A stretch of DNA of 64,000 bases from Undibacterium hunanense (GCF_014284335.1 NZ_JACOGF010000015.1:1-64000); one strand, 5' to 3'; counted from the stretch's first letter, positions 34,896-44,493 are shown. The notes: a model not told the origin generated them from the letters alone. Made by a program: numbers and translations.

Positions 34896-35393
34896 ATGAA
34901 CAAGCTCATTACCGCCCTGATCGCTTCTACCGTTCTGATGGGTAGCGCATTTGCACAAACACCTGCAACGGCAACCGCAGCCGCAGCCGCCAAAGTGACT
35001 ACGCCTGCCGTTGTTGCGACAACAGCCATTGCGCCAGCAACCACCACTGCTCCAACGAAAGCGGTAACGACAACTGCCATGGCATCTACCGGTACGGCCG
35101 GCGCTGCGACAGCCGCTGCCCCTGCTACACCAGAAGTCAAGACAGTGGCGACAGACAAGGCAGTGGTTCCGCATGAAAAACATGCCAAACATGCAGTTCA
35201 TGAAAAACTGGCCAAGAGCAAGACCGATGTCAAAACAGAAGTGAAGGCCGAAGCCAAGCCCGAAGTCAAAACTGACGTCAAAACTGATGTCAAAACTGAT
35301 GTCAAAGCCGACGTGAAAGCCGAAGTTAAAACTGATACCAAAGTAGCAGCCGTAAGCACCACAGCCAAGGCCGTGACACCAGCAGCAAAATAA
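34896..35393 (+). CDS. Small exported Ala/Lys-rich protein, copy 3 (diverged)
   Basis: 165 residues. The signal peptide and 5' leader are the same as copies 1 and 2, but the mature part differs: an Ala/Thr-rich region (TTAIAPATTTAPTKAVTT), a His/Lys stretch (HEKHAKHAVHEKLAKSK) and then about ten four-residue repeats of the type KTDV/KADV/KAEV, alternating charge and giving a likely extended coiled helix. The tetrad repeats correspond to a 12-bp DNA repeat (about 35224-35340). Periplasmic, function unknown. Confidence 0.75.
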   Translation: MNKLITALIASTVLMGSAFAQTPATATAAAAAKVTTPAVVATTAIAPATTTAPTKAVTTTAMASTGTAGAATAAAPATPEVKTVATDKAVVPHEKHAKHAVHEKLAKSKTDVKTEVKAEAKPEVKTDVKTDVKTDVKADVKAEVKTDTKVAAVSTTAKAVTPAAK

Positions 35394-35455
35394 GTCTTGC
35401 GACGCATAAGCGCGAGATTAATTTGGCAAGTTGAGTGCTGCAAGATGTGTTTAAG

Positions 35456-35493
35456 AAACGACGCGCAATCATTAGCGATTGCGCGTCGTTTTT
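35456..35493 (+). terminator. Intrinsic terminator
   Basis: AAACGACGCGCAATC / GATTGCGCGTCGTTT, a 15-bp perfect stem, 6-nt loop and T run. Ends the three-gene array. Confidence 0.9.
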
Positions 35494-35624
35494 CCTTATC
35501 GGGACATATTTCTTGATAGAATGCCAGCGCACCCTGGCGGGACGTTCTGTTTGTACCATGCGACACCACGTCAGATGTGTTCGTATTCATGGCATATGTT
35601 TCCCCATCTTTCGGAGTGAGTGTA

Positions 35625-36794
35625 ATGGCTTTGCGTTCTGTAAAAGCGGCGATTCTGTTTTTTGCATCCGGCTTTGTGCTACATGCATCAGCCATAACAC
35701 AGCCTGATGCAGAACAATTGCAAGCTTATTTGCATAAGCAGGTGGATACTGAAAACAGTTATTTCATTGTGCCGATACTGCCTACTGAAAACTCCAACAG
35801 ACTGGCGCACAGGATGCTGGACAACCTGTGGAAGGATGCGGCATATCGCGACAACATGCGCAACTGGCTGACCAAAAATCAGGCCAGCGTGATGGAAGAT
35901 TTGCTGGGCGAATGGCAAAAGCATTACCACACCGCTTTCACAGAAAGCCTGGACCTGCTTGACGATGACACCATCAAACTGCTATGGCGACTGCACCGGA
36001 CCAATGCCATGGCTACCATGGACCGCCAACTGTGCCGTACGCGAACAGAGGCGCAGGTTGCCGACATCATCAGGGGCGAGGCGGACAAGCTCATCGCCGC
36101 ACAGGAAGACAAACTGGCCGTGGCATTGCCCAGGGCACTGACACGCGAATTTGCGCGCCAGAATTCTCCACGTGCAGGTGAAAGACCCGATTCCAATTTT
36201 ATCGCCAAGGTGGCCATCAAGACCTTCGGCGCTGTCGCCAAGGAATGGCCGGAAGAAGATAAAAAGCGTATCGAAGGCCGCTTTTCTTATGGCGATAATT
36301 CAGGCACCCCACAAGAACTGTGCGAGGCTATCTGGGTAACCAGCAATGCCATCTACGACAGTAAAATCGAAAAATCAGACGCAATGCTGTCTGCCAATAT
36401 ACTCAGACTGAGCGTCGTCAAATCAGCTTACAAAAAAACACTCGCGCAAGCGGATGCCCCCGGTGGTGCGAGACAACCCGCAGTGCAGGGTTTTACGCCA
36501 GGCAAGGCACTTATTTACTACCCAAAAATATTCGACAACAAGAACCTGAACGGCTCAAGCACCTACAAGATAGCAATTGATGACAAAGGCAAAGTCACCC
36601 AGGTGACCCAGATTGCCGGCAGCATCAAACCACCGTCACTCACCAGTGTGGATGGCACGGTTTTTTCAACCGAGGCCATGTTGCTGCGCATTGTTGAACA
36701 TTATTTCCGCAGTGGTTCTTTCGTGCCCAAGGTGGTTGACGGCAAGCCTGCTGCTTATGCCATCAGTCTGGGATTTACCTGGAGCTGGGATTAA
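35625..36794 (+). CDS. Exported protein of unknown function, possible TonB-C-like end
   Basis: 389 residues from the ATG at 35625 (GGAG 9 bp upstream; the longer frame from 35577 has no such site). Signal peptide about 1-23 (ILFFASGFVLHASA). Residues 30-290 are mainly helical and charged, with a repeated Trp-Leu pattern (RNWLTKNQASVMEDLLGEW). The last 100 residues are beta-rich: STYKIAIDDKGKVTQVTQIAG and FVPKVVDGKPAAYAISLGFTWSW, a pattern like the C-terminal domain of TonB-family proteins. No partner system is nearby. Probably periplasmic. Confidence 0.6.
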   Translation: MALRSVKAAILFFASGFVLHASAITQPDAEQLQAYLHKQVDTENSYFIVPILPTENSNRLAHRMLDNLWKDAAYRDNMRNWLTKNQASVMEDLLGEWQKHYHTAFTESLDLLDDDTIKLLWRLHRTNAMATMDRQLCRTRTEAQVADIIRGEADKLIAAQEDKLAVALPRALTREFARQNSPRAGERPDSNFIAKVAIKTFGAVAKEWPEEDKKRIEGRFSYGDNSGTPQELCEAIWVTSNAIYDSKIEKSDAMLSANILRLSVVKSAYKKTLAQADAPGGARQPAVQGFTPGKALIYYPKIFDNKNLNGSSTYKIAIDDKGKVTQVTQIAGSIKPPSLTSVDGTVFSTEAMLLRIVEHYFRSGSFVPKVVDGKPAAYAISLGFTWSWD

Positions 36795-36820
36795 CATGTG
36801 TTGTGGCTGACAGTATAAAA

Positions 36821-36852
36821 AAACGACGCCGCGCAGTAAGCGGGCGTCGTTT
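36821..36852. terminator. Bidirectional intrinsic terminator
   Basis: AAACGACGCC / GGCGTCGTTT stem with A run to the left and TTTCTTT to the right, between convergent genes; serves both. Confidence 0.85.
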
Positions 36853-36884
36853 CTTTATGTCAGGGTGATGTCGTCTGAACTAAA

Positions 36885-38795
36885 TCAGCCTTTGCTTCTT
36901 GCTTCTATCACTTCCCATTTTTCCAGTGCTTCCAGCAATTGCTCGTCAATCTCAGCATGGCGTGCATTCAATTGATTAGCCTGGTCCGGGCCGTTTTTAT
37001 ACAGATTGGCATCGGCCAGTTTTTCAGTAATCGATGCCTGCTCGGCTTCCAGTGCAGCAATCAATTTGGGTAATTCTTCCAGTTCGCGCTGTTCTTTGTA
37101 GCTGAGTTTTTTCGGCTTGGCGGCTGCCGGTGCACTCATGCTTGATACGGCTGCCACGGCTGGTTTTTGTTCTGACTTGCTGACTTTGACCGCTGGCACC
37201 GTGCTGCGATAGCGTTCCCAATCGGTATAGCCACCAATAAATTCGCGCCACTGGCCTTCGCCTTCAGCAACGATAACCTGCGTCACCACATTGTCGAGGA
37301 AGGTACGGTCATGGCTGACCAGGAAGACGGTGCCAGTATATTCTTCCAGCAATTCTTCCAGCAATTCCAGCGTATCGATGTCCAGATCATTGGTCGGTTC
37401 ATCCAGCACCAGCACGTTAGCCGGTTTGGCAAACAGGCGTGCCAGCAACAGACGATTACGTTCACCACCAGACAGCGATTTAACCGGGGAGCGTGCACGT
37501 TCAGGCGCAAACAAAAAGTCGCCCAGGTAAGACATCACATGCTTGCGCTGGCCATTCACTTCTACCCAGTCACTACCTGGCGCAATGGTGTCTGCCAGGC
37601 TGGCTTCTTCGTTCAGTTGCGCACGCATCTGGTCAAAGTAAGCGATCTGCAATTTGCTGCCTTGCTTGATGGTGCCGCTGTCCGGCTCATCTTGCCCCAA
37701 AATCAGTTTGAGCAGGGTGGTTTTACCGGCACCGTTCTGACCGATCAGGCCGACCTTGTCACCACGTAAAATAATGCTTGAGAAATCATCGATAATGATC
37801 TTCTCGCCAAAGCGCTTGCTGACGTTTTCCAGTTCTGCCACGATCTTGCCTGAGCGTTCGCCAGAGCCTACATCCAGCTTGACCTGGCCTTGCTGTTCAC
37901 GACGGGCGCTGCGTTGCAGACGCAACTGTTCCAGGCGCTTGACACGGCCTTCATCGCGCACACGACGGGCTTTGACGCCTTTGCGTATCCAGATTTCTTC
38001 CTGCGCCAGAAACTTGTCGAACTTGGCGTTTTCTACTTCTTCATTTTCCAGCAAATCTGCCTTGCGCGTCTGGTAAGTCGTAAAGTTGCCAGGGAAAGAA
38101 GTCAGCTTGCCACGATCGAGTTCAATGATGCGGGTGGCAACGTTATCCAAAAAGCTGCGGTCATGGGTGATGAACAGCACGCTGCCTTTAAAGTCTTTCA
38201 GCAAACCCTCCAGCCATTGTATGGATGAAAAATCCAGATGGTTGGTTGGTTCATCCAGCAGCAAGACATCAGGCGCACTGACCAGCGCACAGGCCAGCGC
38301 CACACGCTTTTTCATACCGCCCGACAGCGTACCCATGATGGCGTCTTTGGACAGGTTCAGCTTGTCCAGCGTGGTTTCGACCTTGTTACCCAGACTCCAG
38401 GCATCAGCCGCATCCAGTTGTACCTGGATGTCATGCATGCGTTCCATCAGGGCATCATCATTGTCGCCGCCAAACTGGCCAGTCAGCGCCTCATATTCCT
38501 GCAACAGGGCAGGCAACTCACCCAGGCCAGACGCCACCGCATCAAACACGCTAAGGGTCTGGTCGAACTGCGGTTCTTGCTCAACATACGCAATCTTGAT
38601 GCCTTGCTGCATCACCAGCAGCCCATCATCAATTTTGGATGTGCGGGCAATAATTTTCAGCAACGATGATTTGCCGGTGCCATTACGCCCGATCAGACCA
38701 ACACGCTCGCCTGCCTCTATGGAAAACTCTGCATGATCAAGCAGAGCAACGTGACCGAATGCCAATTGGGCATCGCTTAATGAGATAACTGCCAT
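36885..38795 (-). CDS. uup: ABC-F ATPase Uup
   Basis: 636 residues from the ATG at 38795 (AGGG 6 bp upstream). There are two ATP-binding cassettes without membrane domains: Walker A GRNGTGKSS near 36 and GQNGAGKTT near 355; signatures LSGGMKKRVALA near 160 and LSGGERNRLLLARL near 440; Walker B LLLDEPTNHLDF and LVLDEPTNDLDI. The C-terminal 90 residues form the coiled-coil DNA-binding domain typical of Uup (KLSYKEQRELEELPKLI). Uup limits precise transposon excision and binds branched DNA or ribosomes. Cytosolic. Confidence 0.95.
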   Translation of the reverse strand: MAVISLSDAQLAFGHVALLDHAEFSIEAGERVGLIGRNGTGKSSLLKIIARTSKIDDGLLVMQQGIKIAYVEQEPQFDQTLSVFDAVASGLGELPALLQEYEALTGQFGGDNDDALMERMHDIQVQLDAADAWSLGNKVETTLDKLNLSKDAIMGTLSGGMKKRVALACALVSAPDVLLLDEPTNHLDFSSIQWLEGLLKDFKGSVLFITHDRSFLDNVATRIIELDRGKLTSFPGNFTTYQTRKADLLENEEVENAKFDKFLAQEEIWIRKGVKARRVRDEGRVKRLEQLRLQRSARREQQGQVKLDVGSGERSGKIVAELENVSKRFGEKIIIDDFSSIILRGDKVGLIGQNGAGKTTLLKLILGQDEPDSGTIKQGSKLQIAYFDQMRAQLNEEASLADTIAPGSDWVEVNGQRKHVMSYLGDFLFAPERARSPVKSLSGGERNRLLLARLFAKPANVLVLDEPTNDLDIDTLELLEELLEEYTGTVFLVSHDRTFLDNVVTQVIVAEGEGQWREFIGGYTDWERYRSTVPAVKVSKSEQKPAVAAVSSMSAPAAAKPKKLSYKEQRELEELPKLIAALEAEQASITEKLADANLYKNGPDQANQLNARHAEIDEQLLEALEKWEVIEARSKG

Positions 38796-38930
38796 AAAAC
38801 CCTGTGGAACCGGCATCAGAAAGATGCGCGGACATAATTAGAGAAAAGCAGTATTGTACGCTAGGGCGGCACTTAAACTCACCTGCTTAATTGATTGTTG
38901 CGCCCGGCTCAGGTAAGATGGCGGGCTGAT

Positions 38931-38954
38931 TGAGAAATGCACAAGCATTTCTCA
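38931..38954. other. Perfect hairpin directly upstream of tRNA-Arg
   Basis: TGAGAAATGC-ACAA-GCATTTCTCA, 10-bp stem with 4-nt loop, ending 6 bp before the tRNA. It has no T run. Confidence 0.7.
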
Positions 38955-38960
38955 CCGTGT

Positions 38961-39035
38961 CTCGCCGTAGTTCAATGGATAGAACGTATGCCTCCTAAGC
39001 GTAAGATACAGGTTCGATTCCTGTCGGCGGGACCA
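38961..39035 (+). tRNA. tRNA-Arg (anticodon CCU)
   Basis: 75 nt with encoded CCA. The acceptor arms CTCGCCG and CGGCGGG pair fully (one G-T). D-arm GTTC…GAAC, anticodon arm TATGC-CTCCTAA-GCGTA with anticodon CCT, T-arm ACAGG-TTCGATT-CCTGT. It reads AGG codons. tRNA-Arg genes are frequent island insertion sites, and accessory DNA follows immediately. Confidence 0.95.
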
Positions 39036-39167
39036 GGGCACTAAATCCCATATCCTAAAAAAATCAACATAATCCGAATGAAATCAAAGGGTTAGCGTTG
39101 AATATTCAAGAATATCAAAACTACAAAAAAATTGTTTTCTGTTAGCCTTTACGAAAAATTTACGAAC

Positions 39168-39314
39168 ATGGCTAGCTTCAAAAAGGCAGTGAACGCTTGG
39201 CGCGTCCAAATTGCTACCAAAGGTGGACTTTCGTGGAAAAGCTGGCACTTAACAGCGTCATTCGATCCGTCACCAAACGCAGAAAACTGTTTCCCAATGT
39301 TGCCTCTGCTATGA
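39168..39314 (+). pseudogene. Possible integrase N-terminal remnant
   Basis: ATG at 39168 opens a 48-codon frame beginning MASFKKAVNAWRVQIATKGG, which resembles the first residues of tyrosine-type phage integrases (arm-binding domain). The frame then loses similarity and stops. Lying 130 bp from a tRNA 3' end, it may be the leftover of the island's integrase. The 470-bp region 39036-39505 holds nothing else convincing. Confidence 0.3.
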
Positions 39315-39505
39315 AGACGGTGTGCCTGGCGATACAGCGGGCAGCAAAGAAATGGACCATGCCGACACAACACTGGTGACAGGCGCTCAACCGCTTTGAT
39401 ATAGAATTTGGTGAGTGTATCAACGCTCACCAATAGTTCCGAGAGAACTTACATAGATATTTTTACAGGCTGCAATTTACCGATCCTATCTTTAGTTTAG
39501 TGATT

Positions 39506-42500
39506 TCAAATCCCCCCCCTGCTTTTTATTTTAGTTTTGGAAATATTTTGTTTCTTGCCGCGATTTGCCTGTCGAAGTAGATCTTCCTTTTGCGGCCATC
39601 CCGCTTGCGTAAGCACCTCCGTAATCTGCGGGTTGCCTGACGAAATTAACATCGCAAGCTCCTTTTCCTGCACGGCATTCTGGTTAATACTAACCGCGCG
39701 GGCCAATAGCGCGAATTGGAGCAGCGGGTTCGATAGAACTGAGGAGGCGTCAATTATGTCTTTCATAGGTGATTCCTCGCCACTTCCGTATCCACCGCGG
39801 AACCAAACCCAGATATCAAAAAGTATAAGCCATGCTGCTGCTTCGACGTCAGAAGAGTTGAGAGTAGTCCCTTTGAGGCGAGAAACTAGCTGGCTCCACT
39901 CAGAACGATCAAAATATCTCTTCAACGCGTTAGGCAATGATGTTGATAATGTTGCACGAAGAGCTTCACGCCAATGCCCTATTGGATCGAGAGGAGTGTA
40001 ACTTTGCAAAGAGTCAACAAAATAATTAGAAAACAAAGTTGAAGAACGGAGCATAGGCCAAAATGCTTCCGAAGCCGAATCGATTTTTTGCAAAAGTGTC
40101 TTACGAATTAATTGTAATTCGGAGAACTGCTCTTGAGGCCGATGCGAATTATTAAGATTGATTAACGACTTATTTATCCCCAATTGAGTGCTTCGCCGAG
40201 CTAATTCACTGTACACGATCCTACCTTGCTCTTGACGCGAGGTCTTACTTTGCTTTGATGTTGAGTTAGCGTCAATCCACGATAAGAATATCCCAAAAAA
40301 CGAATCGCTCTGACGTTTTTCTTGACCACTAGACTCTTGAGTAAGTGCGTTAAACATCGCCTTTTTTATCATAGGATGCAAGTCGACTACAGATGCCGCT
40401 AATAAGGCCAGATTTAACCCATGATCATGGTGAGGTCCGTATGCCGGCACGCTCAACAACATAATTTCACGTGCAAGCAAATGCCGACTAGCATCTTCAT
40501 TATTTAACAAAATAGAAGCACACATTCCAAGTGCTGCCGCACCATTAGTATCTGTTCTGTGTAGAGCCCACATGGAATGTACGATATTAAACTCTTCTAT
40601 GGATGGTCCACTCATAGGGTTACCTGAACAAAAAATTAGCGAATTCAGTACATTTGACAGCGGCTCTGGCCATTCACCTGAAACCAAATCGGCTTGTTCC
40701 GGCGTCAACGATGGCAATCCGACAGTCGGCCGGATAAGGCTCAGAATAAGTCGATTTTTCGAGGACAAATCGTAGAAAAAGTCATTAAAAATACGAAGCG
40801 ATAAATCGAAATTCGCCGAGTCCTTTGCCACCCAATTAAGTAAGGCACTTTCAATAATGCGAATGTCTTCGCTTTCCGTAAGCGAGATTAGCCGTTTGAC
40901 CGTTTTTCGAATAATATCTGTAGCGCGATCCTCTGCGGGTTCAATAGCATCACGGAGTAGTCCAATCAGAAGTAGAATCGTATCGCGGTCTTCCACTAAA
41001 GTGTCTTTTTCCAAAAGTTTATCGATAAAGAACTTTTGACCGACGGTAGATTTTAGGCTGGCAACAAGTAGTCGAACTACTTCTCTCCACCTGGGATTCT
41101 GCAAGTCCCCGCCCAATTCGTCCCATATTGTCTGAGCGCCGCCTATTTCACCAAACGCAGCAAGGTATGTCGCACTTAAATATTCTTGAAAGGTGAGATG
41201 GATAAAACTGTATAGTCCATCACCAGCTTCAATTAACAGTCCAGCAGAATTATTAATAAACTCTAAAAAAATCTCCGCTTGGTCTTCAGCAGGAGGATCT
41301 GATTCTTTGATTTTTTCATTTTCGGCAATATAGCTCTTGATAAAAGAAATTAATTCGTTTCTTTGAACAACAGCGCGTCCCTCATTGCCTAGACTTTTCT
41401 TGTGCATCCAATACGCGATAGCTTCAATCCGCAGTCGATTTCGCCGTTCAACTCGCCCTTTGACAATTTCCTCATCATGCCGCTTAGCCTTGTACCACGT
41501 GTTTAGCAATGTTTCGGTACACTTTTGATAAAGTACCACCCGTTGATCTGGAAGTACTGCGTCGATCCGATGCACGAGCGCCACAATAGTTAGCAGCAAG
41601 GGATTACTGGCGAGGGCGCGAATGGAATCATTGTCAGGATGACTAATCACGCGGATCAAATCATCGGAGTTTCGAACCCTTTCACTTCGATCATCAATTC
41701 GCACTGAATACCAATCGGATATGAAGTTCTTAATTTCGGAAATACGAAGCTTCGCAACTCGGCAGTGTTCATATGTCTCATCGAAGCGAATTTCGGCCTC
41801 GTAGCCGATGAGACGCGACGTGATAATTACAGTATTTTCTGGATAATTCGTAGTAAACGATTCGACTCTCTGACGAATTGTTGATTTAAAACCTACTCCA
41901 GGCAACTCATCAAGGCCATCGAACAATACAATTGCCTGTCCGCTCTCGATGTAGAAATCGTAGAATCCCCGATCTAACGATGGCATATTAAAATCCGCCT
42001 TCGCCACCTCCAAAATATAATCTTGGAGCGAGAGATTTTTTCTCTGTTTTAACTCATCCGCGTATCGACGCAGTGTTATTACGATTGTCAGGCGATTGTC
42101 CTCGGAAAATGCGCAGCGTGATTGCAACGCTTTACTTGTACCTACCAATGCCAAAAAAGCTAACAAAGTGGACTTCCCTGATCCAGGGTCACCCAATATC
42201 ACCGTTTTTGCCCCAGCGGATAGAAATTTTGTAGGATTTAATCTGGGTGTTTCATCAACTTCAAGCCCAGAGCGCTCTGGCACGACCGATAAGGGAATAT
42301 AGATATCCTCCAGGGAAATTCTTCGTGAAGTTTCTTCTTTGTAAACGGACATTCCGACAAATTCAATCCTTCCATATTTGCACCGCATGTTTTCATCATA
42401 TTGACTCCTTAGTTCCTGGATGCTTTTTCTACGAATATCCCCGGAAGGAACCAGTGATGGGTAATAGAATAGGCACAAAGAAGGAGTTTCAAGAAACATT

Positions 42501-42970
42501 GCCTGAAGTTTGCTATGTCCTATATGCTCAATTTCTACTTTGTCTCTATAGGCATCACGCAAATCGGCGAACCATTCCACATCTCCGCCGCCCTCGCGAC
42601 GCCCAGAATTTTTCAAGTCGTCGGGTGTTACAAGGACCCACTTCGTCAATCGCAGCCGCTTTGAACGAGTTAATGCATTGTCAAGCGAAGCTCGAATTTG
42701 TTTTCGGTGCCCGTCACTTAACGGAGATGGGAAAAATTTATACTGATATCCTGTAGCGTCCTTTGACTTTGCCTTCCTTGAATAGCCATCAAGACCCTCA
42801 TAATCGCCTGATGCGTCATCAAATAGATCGAATTCTAGTCCATGTCTTTTAGCGTCCTTGAAAAGGAGTAGCCCGACCACACGTCCGAATTCTTTACCTC
42901 CTTCAGTACCGGCAGCAAGAATTTGACTAAGTGGTGGGACTGCGGGAAGTCGGTCGGCAACTATTGTCAT
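39506..42970 (-). CDS. NACHT-type STAND NTPase with predicted N-terminal nuclease; candidate antiphage defence protein
   Basis: 1154 residues from the ATG at 42970; a GTG at 43057 would add 29. No strong ribosome-binding site for either. Residues about 1-150: a PD-(D/E)xK-like effector, with GRVVGLLLFKDAKRHG, DYEGLDGYSRK (acid) and GYQYKFF (QxK, about 73-79). NACHT ATPase: VILGDPGSGKSTLLAFLAL (Walker A, about 260) and AIVLFDGLDELPG (Walker B, about 347), then IITSR, a winged-helix region and SFIHLTFQEYLSATYLA near 610, the NACHT-associated motif. Residues about 650-1154 are helical repeats without a known family, the probable sensor. bNACHT proteins trigger cell death on phage sensing; that role is inferred. 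AT-rich and next to tRNA-Arg. Confidence 0.85.
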   Translation of the reverse strand: MTIVADRLPAVPPLSQILAAGTEGGKEFGRVVGLLLFKDAKRHGLEFDLFDDASGDYEGLDGYSRKAKSKDATGYQYKFFPSPLSDGHRKQIRASLDNALTRSKRLRLTKWVLVTPDDLKNSGRREGGGDVEWFADLRDAYRDKVEIEHIGHSKLQAMFLETPSLCLFYYPSLVPSGDIRRKSIQELRSQYDENMRCKYGRIEFVGMSVYKEETSRRISLEDIYIPLSVVPERSGLEVDETPRLNPTKFLSAGAKTVILGDPGSGKSTLLAFLALVGTSKALQSRCAFSEDNRLTIVITLRRYADELKQRKNLSLQDYILEVAKADFNMPSLDRGFYDFYIESGQAIVLFDGLDELPGVGFKSTIRQRVESFTTNYPENTVIITSRLIGYEAEIRFDETYEHCRVAKLRISEIKNFISDWYSVRIDDRSERVRNSDDLIRVISHPDNDSIRALASNPLLLTIVALVHRIDAVLPDQRVVLYQKCTETLLNTWYKAKRHDEEIVKGRVERRNRLRIEAIAYWMHKKSLGNEGRAVVQRNELISFIKSYIAENEKIKESDPPAEDQAEIFLEFINNSAGLLIEAGDGLYSFIHLTFQEYLSATYLAAFGEIGGAQTIWDELGGDLQNPRWREVVRLLVASLKSTVGQKFFIDKLLEKDTLVEDRDTILLLIGLLRDAIEPAEDRATDIIRKTVKRLISLTESEDIRIIESALLNWVAKDSANFDLSLRIFNDFFYDLSSKNRLILSLIRPTVGLPSLTPEQADLVSGEWPEPLSNVLNSLIFCSGNPMSGPSIEEFNIVHSMWALHRTDTNGAAALGMCASILLNNEDASRHLLAREIMLLSVPAYGPHHDHGLNLALLAASVVDLHPMIKKAMFNALTQESSGQEKRQSDSFFGIFLSWIDANSTSKQSKTSRQEQGRIVYSELARRSTQLGINKSLINLNNSHRPQEQFSELQLIRKTLLQKIDSASEAFWPMLRSSTLFSNYFVDSLQSYTPLDPIGHWREALRATLSTSLPNALKRYFDRSEWSQLVSRLKGTTLNSSDVEAAAWLILFDIWVWFRGGYGSGEESPMKDIIDASSVLSNPLLQFALLARAVSINQNAVQEKELAMLISSGNPQITEVLTQAGWPQKEDLLRQANRGKKQNISKTKIKSRGGI

Positions 42971-43308
42971 AGGGCATTTATTTTGAAATAAGATGTTTTT
43001 AGGATAGCAGAGGACATTGTAATTTAGCAAATAATTCGGATTTCTATGTTGCTCCACTTAATGCAGAACCGCGCCTCTTTAGTTTAATCTCGTTGCGTAG
43101 ATCCACAACAAATGGGCGGAAGTGGTCTAGCCTTCGCTACATCCTCTGCTTCAACTAGATTGTAGACTTTCACGACCATGTCGATCAGCGCAAATCGCAC
43201 TGTGCTGGCTGCAAGCAATATTTAAAAATTTGCAAACTGGGCGCGTGGCAAAGCGCAAAATGGAGAGATCACAAGCATTAGTGCAAAGTTTTCTACATTG
43301 CAAATTTC

Positions 43309-43445
43309 CATGTTAAATTCATATTTTTCCATGATCGACACTTCAGGTATCAACCCACACCATGACTACCGCTCTGCTTATTATTGATGTCCAGCAGGCC
43401 CTGTGTTACGGCGACTATGCGGCCTTTGAATCAACGCAGGTGATT
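43309..43445 (+). repeat. 137-bp direct repeat, left copy
   Basis: Matches 44847-44983 over 137 ungapped bp with about a dozen mismatches. It contains the promoter-side region and first 28 codons of an isochorismatase gene. Confidence 0.9.
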
Positions 43446-43505
43446 GAGTGCACCTACGCAGGCTGCTACAGAGACAACTCGCCTTGTAGGATTTGCCTGA
43501 CGTAG
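43362..43505 (+). pseudogene. Truncated isochorismatase gene
   Basis: ATG at 43362 begins MTTALLIIDVQQALCYGDYA, identical to the intact gene at 44900, up to about codon 28 (…STQVIE). It then runs into unrelated sequence and stops at TAG 43503-43505. The missing C-terminus includes the catalytic Cys, so the product is inactive. Confidence 0.9.
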
Positions 43506-43614
43506 TTTTAAGAGAACGGCTAATTTACTCCCCACTGGCCGATTGTTATTCTTCATCTAATCGAGATCGGTTTCAAATAATCTGCCAACGCTGCTCACTT
43601 TTTTGGAGACTGCC

Positions 43615-44493
43615 ATGTCTGCGTCATTTCTGGAAATTTCCCGTCAATCTGGATTGTCCAGACAAGTTGCCCGGCTTTTCAAGACGGCAGCAGGTGGGAC
43701 GCTATTGATGGCGGTGGCTAATACCGCCATGGCGGCAGAGATGTCTCCTGCGCTTGATCGCATGAGTATCTCTATTGGTGCGCTGAATGTGGATTCCAAT
43801 GTGCAACTGGGTGTCAACACATCCGCCGGACGGGCGGATACACCAGACTACAATGCGGATCGTTATACGATTCCCAGAATCAGGGCAGATTTTCTGCTTG
43901 GTCATAGCCAGGGGATATCCCTTGATTATTATCGTTACGACAGATCCTATTCATCAAACCTGATTGGTAACACCACTGTGAATGGGCAGGCAGTGTCCGG
44001 CACGGCCAATCTGGCTGCCAAGCTGCGGCTGGAGCTGGGGCAGGCCGCCTACAAGTGGTGGATAGGCAGCGGTGACGATGTGTTTGGGCTTGGCCTGGGT
44101 GCAGCATTTTATCGGGCATCAATAGATGGCACGGTTTCCGGTACGGTTTCGGCCGCTATTCCGGGTGCGGCTGGCAGTATGTCGGCGAGCGAGTCAAATT
44201 CTGTCAGCCGTAGTACTGTCGCACCCTTGCTTGAACTGGGGTGGCGCCATGCGTTTTCACCATCAACACGTTTCTTTGTAGAAGCGTCGGGCATTAAAAA
44301 GAACGGTGGAAACATTAACGGCCACATTTATACCGGCACGGTTGGCGCCGAATGGTTTCCTTTGGAAAATGTGGGTCTGGTGGTGGATTATGGCGTATCG
44401 AAAATCAGTCTGGAACGCGAAACCAGCAATGGTATTGCCCGACTGAGTACGCGCTTGCAGGGGCCATCGGCGTATGTGAAAGTGCGCTTCTGA
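43615..44493 (+). CDS. Outer-membrane beta-barrel protein (OmpW/porin-like)
   Basis: 292 residues from the ATG at 43615 (GGAG 7 bp upstream). A long signal-like N-terminus with a hydrophobic part at about 25-42 (GGTLLMAVANTAMAA) precedes a beta-rich protein: amphipathic strands such as GISLDYYRYDRSYS, AAYKWWIGSGDDVFGLGLGAAFY and VGLVVDYGVSKISLERE. It ends with YVKVRF, the aromatic C-terminal residue typical of barrel proteins recognised by BAM. No specific family is assigned. It lies between the two copies of a 137-bp duplication. Confidence 0.65.
   Translation: MSASFLEISRQSGLSRQVARLFKTAAGGTLLMAVANTAMAAEMSPALDRMSISIGALNVDSNVQLGVNTSAGRADTPDYNADRYTIPRIRADFLLGHSQGISLDYYRYDRSYSSNLIGNTTVNGQAVSGTANLAAKLRLELGQAAYKWWIGSGDDVFGLGLGAAFYRASIDGTVSGTVSAAIPGAAGSMSASESNSVSRSTVAPLLELGWRHAFSPSTRFFVEASGIKKNGGNINGHIYTGTVGAEWFPLENVGLVVDYGVSKISLERETSNGIARLSTRLQGPSAYVKVRF

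Noticed and set aside
34896..35393. CRISPR-like short repeats (12-bp) in copy 3
   Set aside because: They are in-frame codon repeats encoding KTDV/KAEV tetrads with no spacers; no CRISPR array is seen anywhere in the window.
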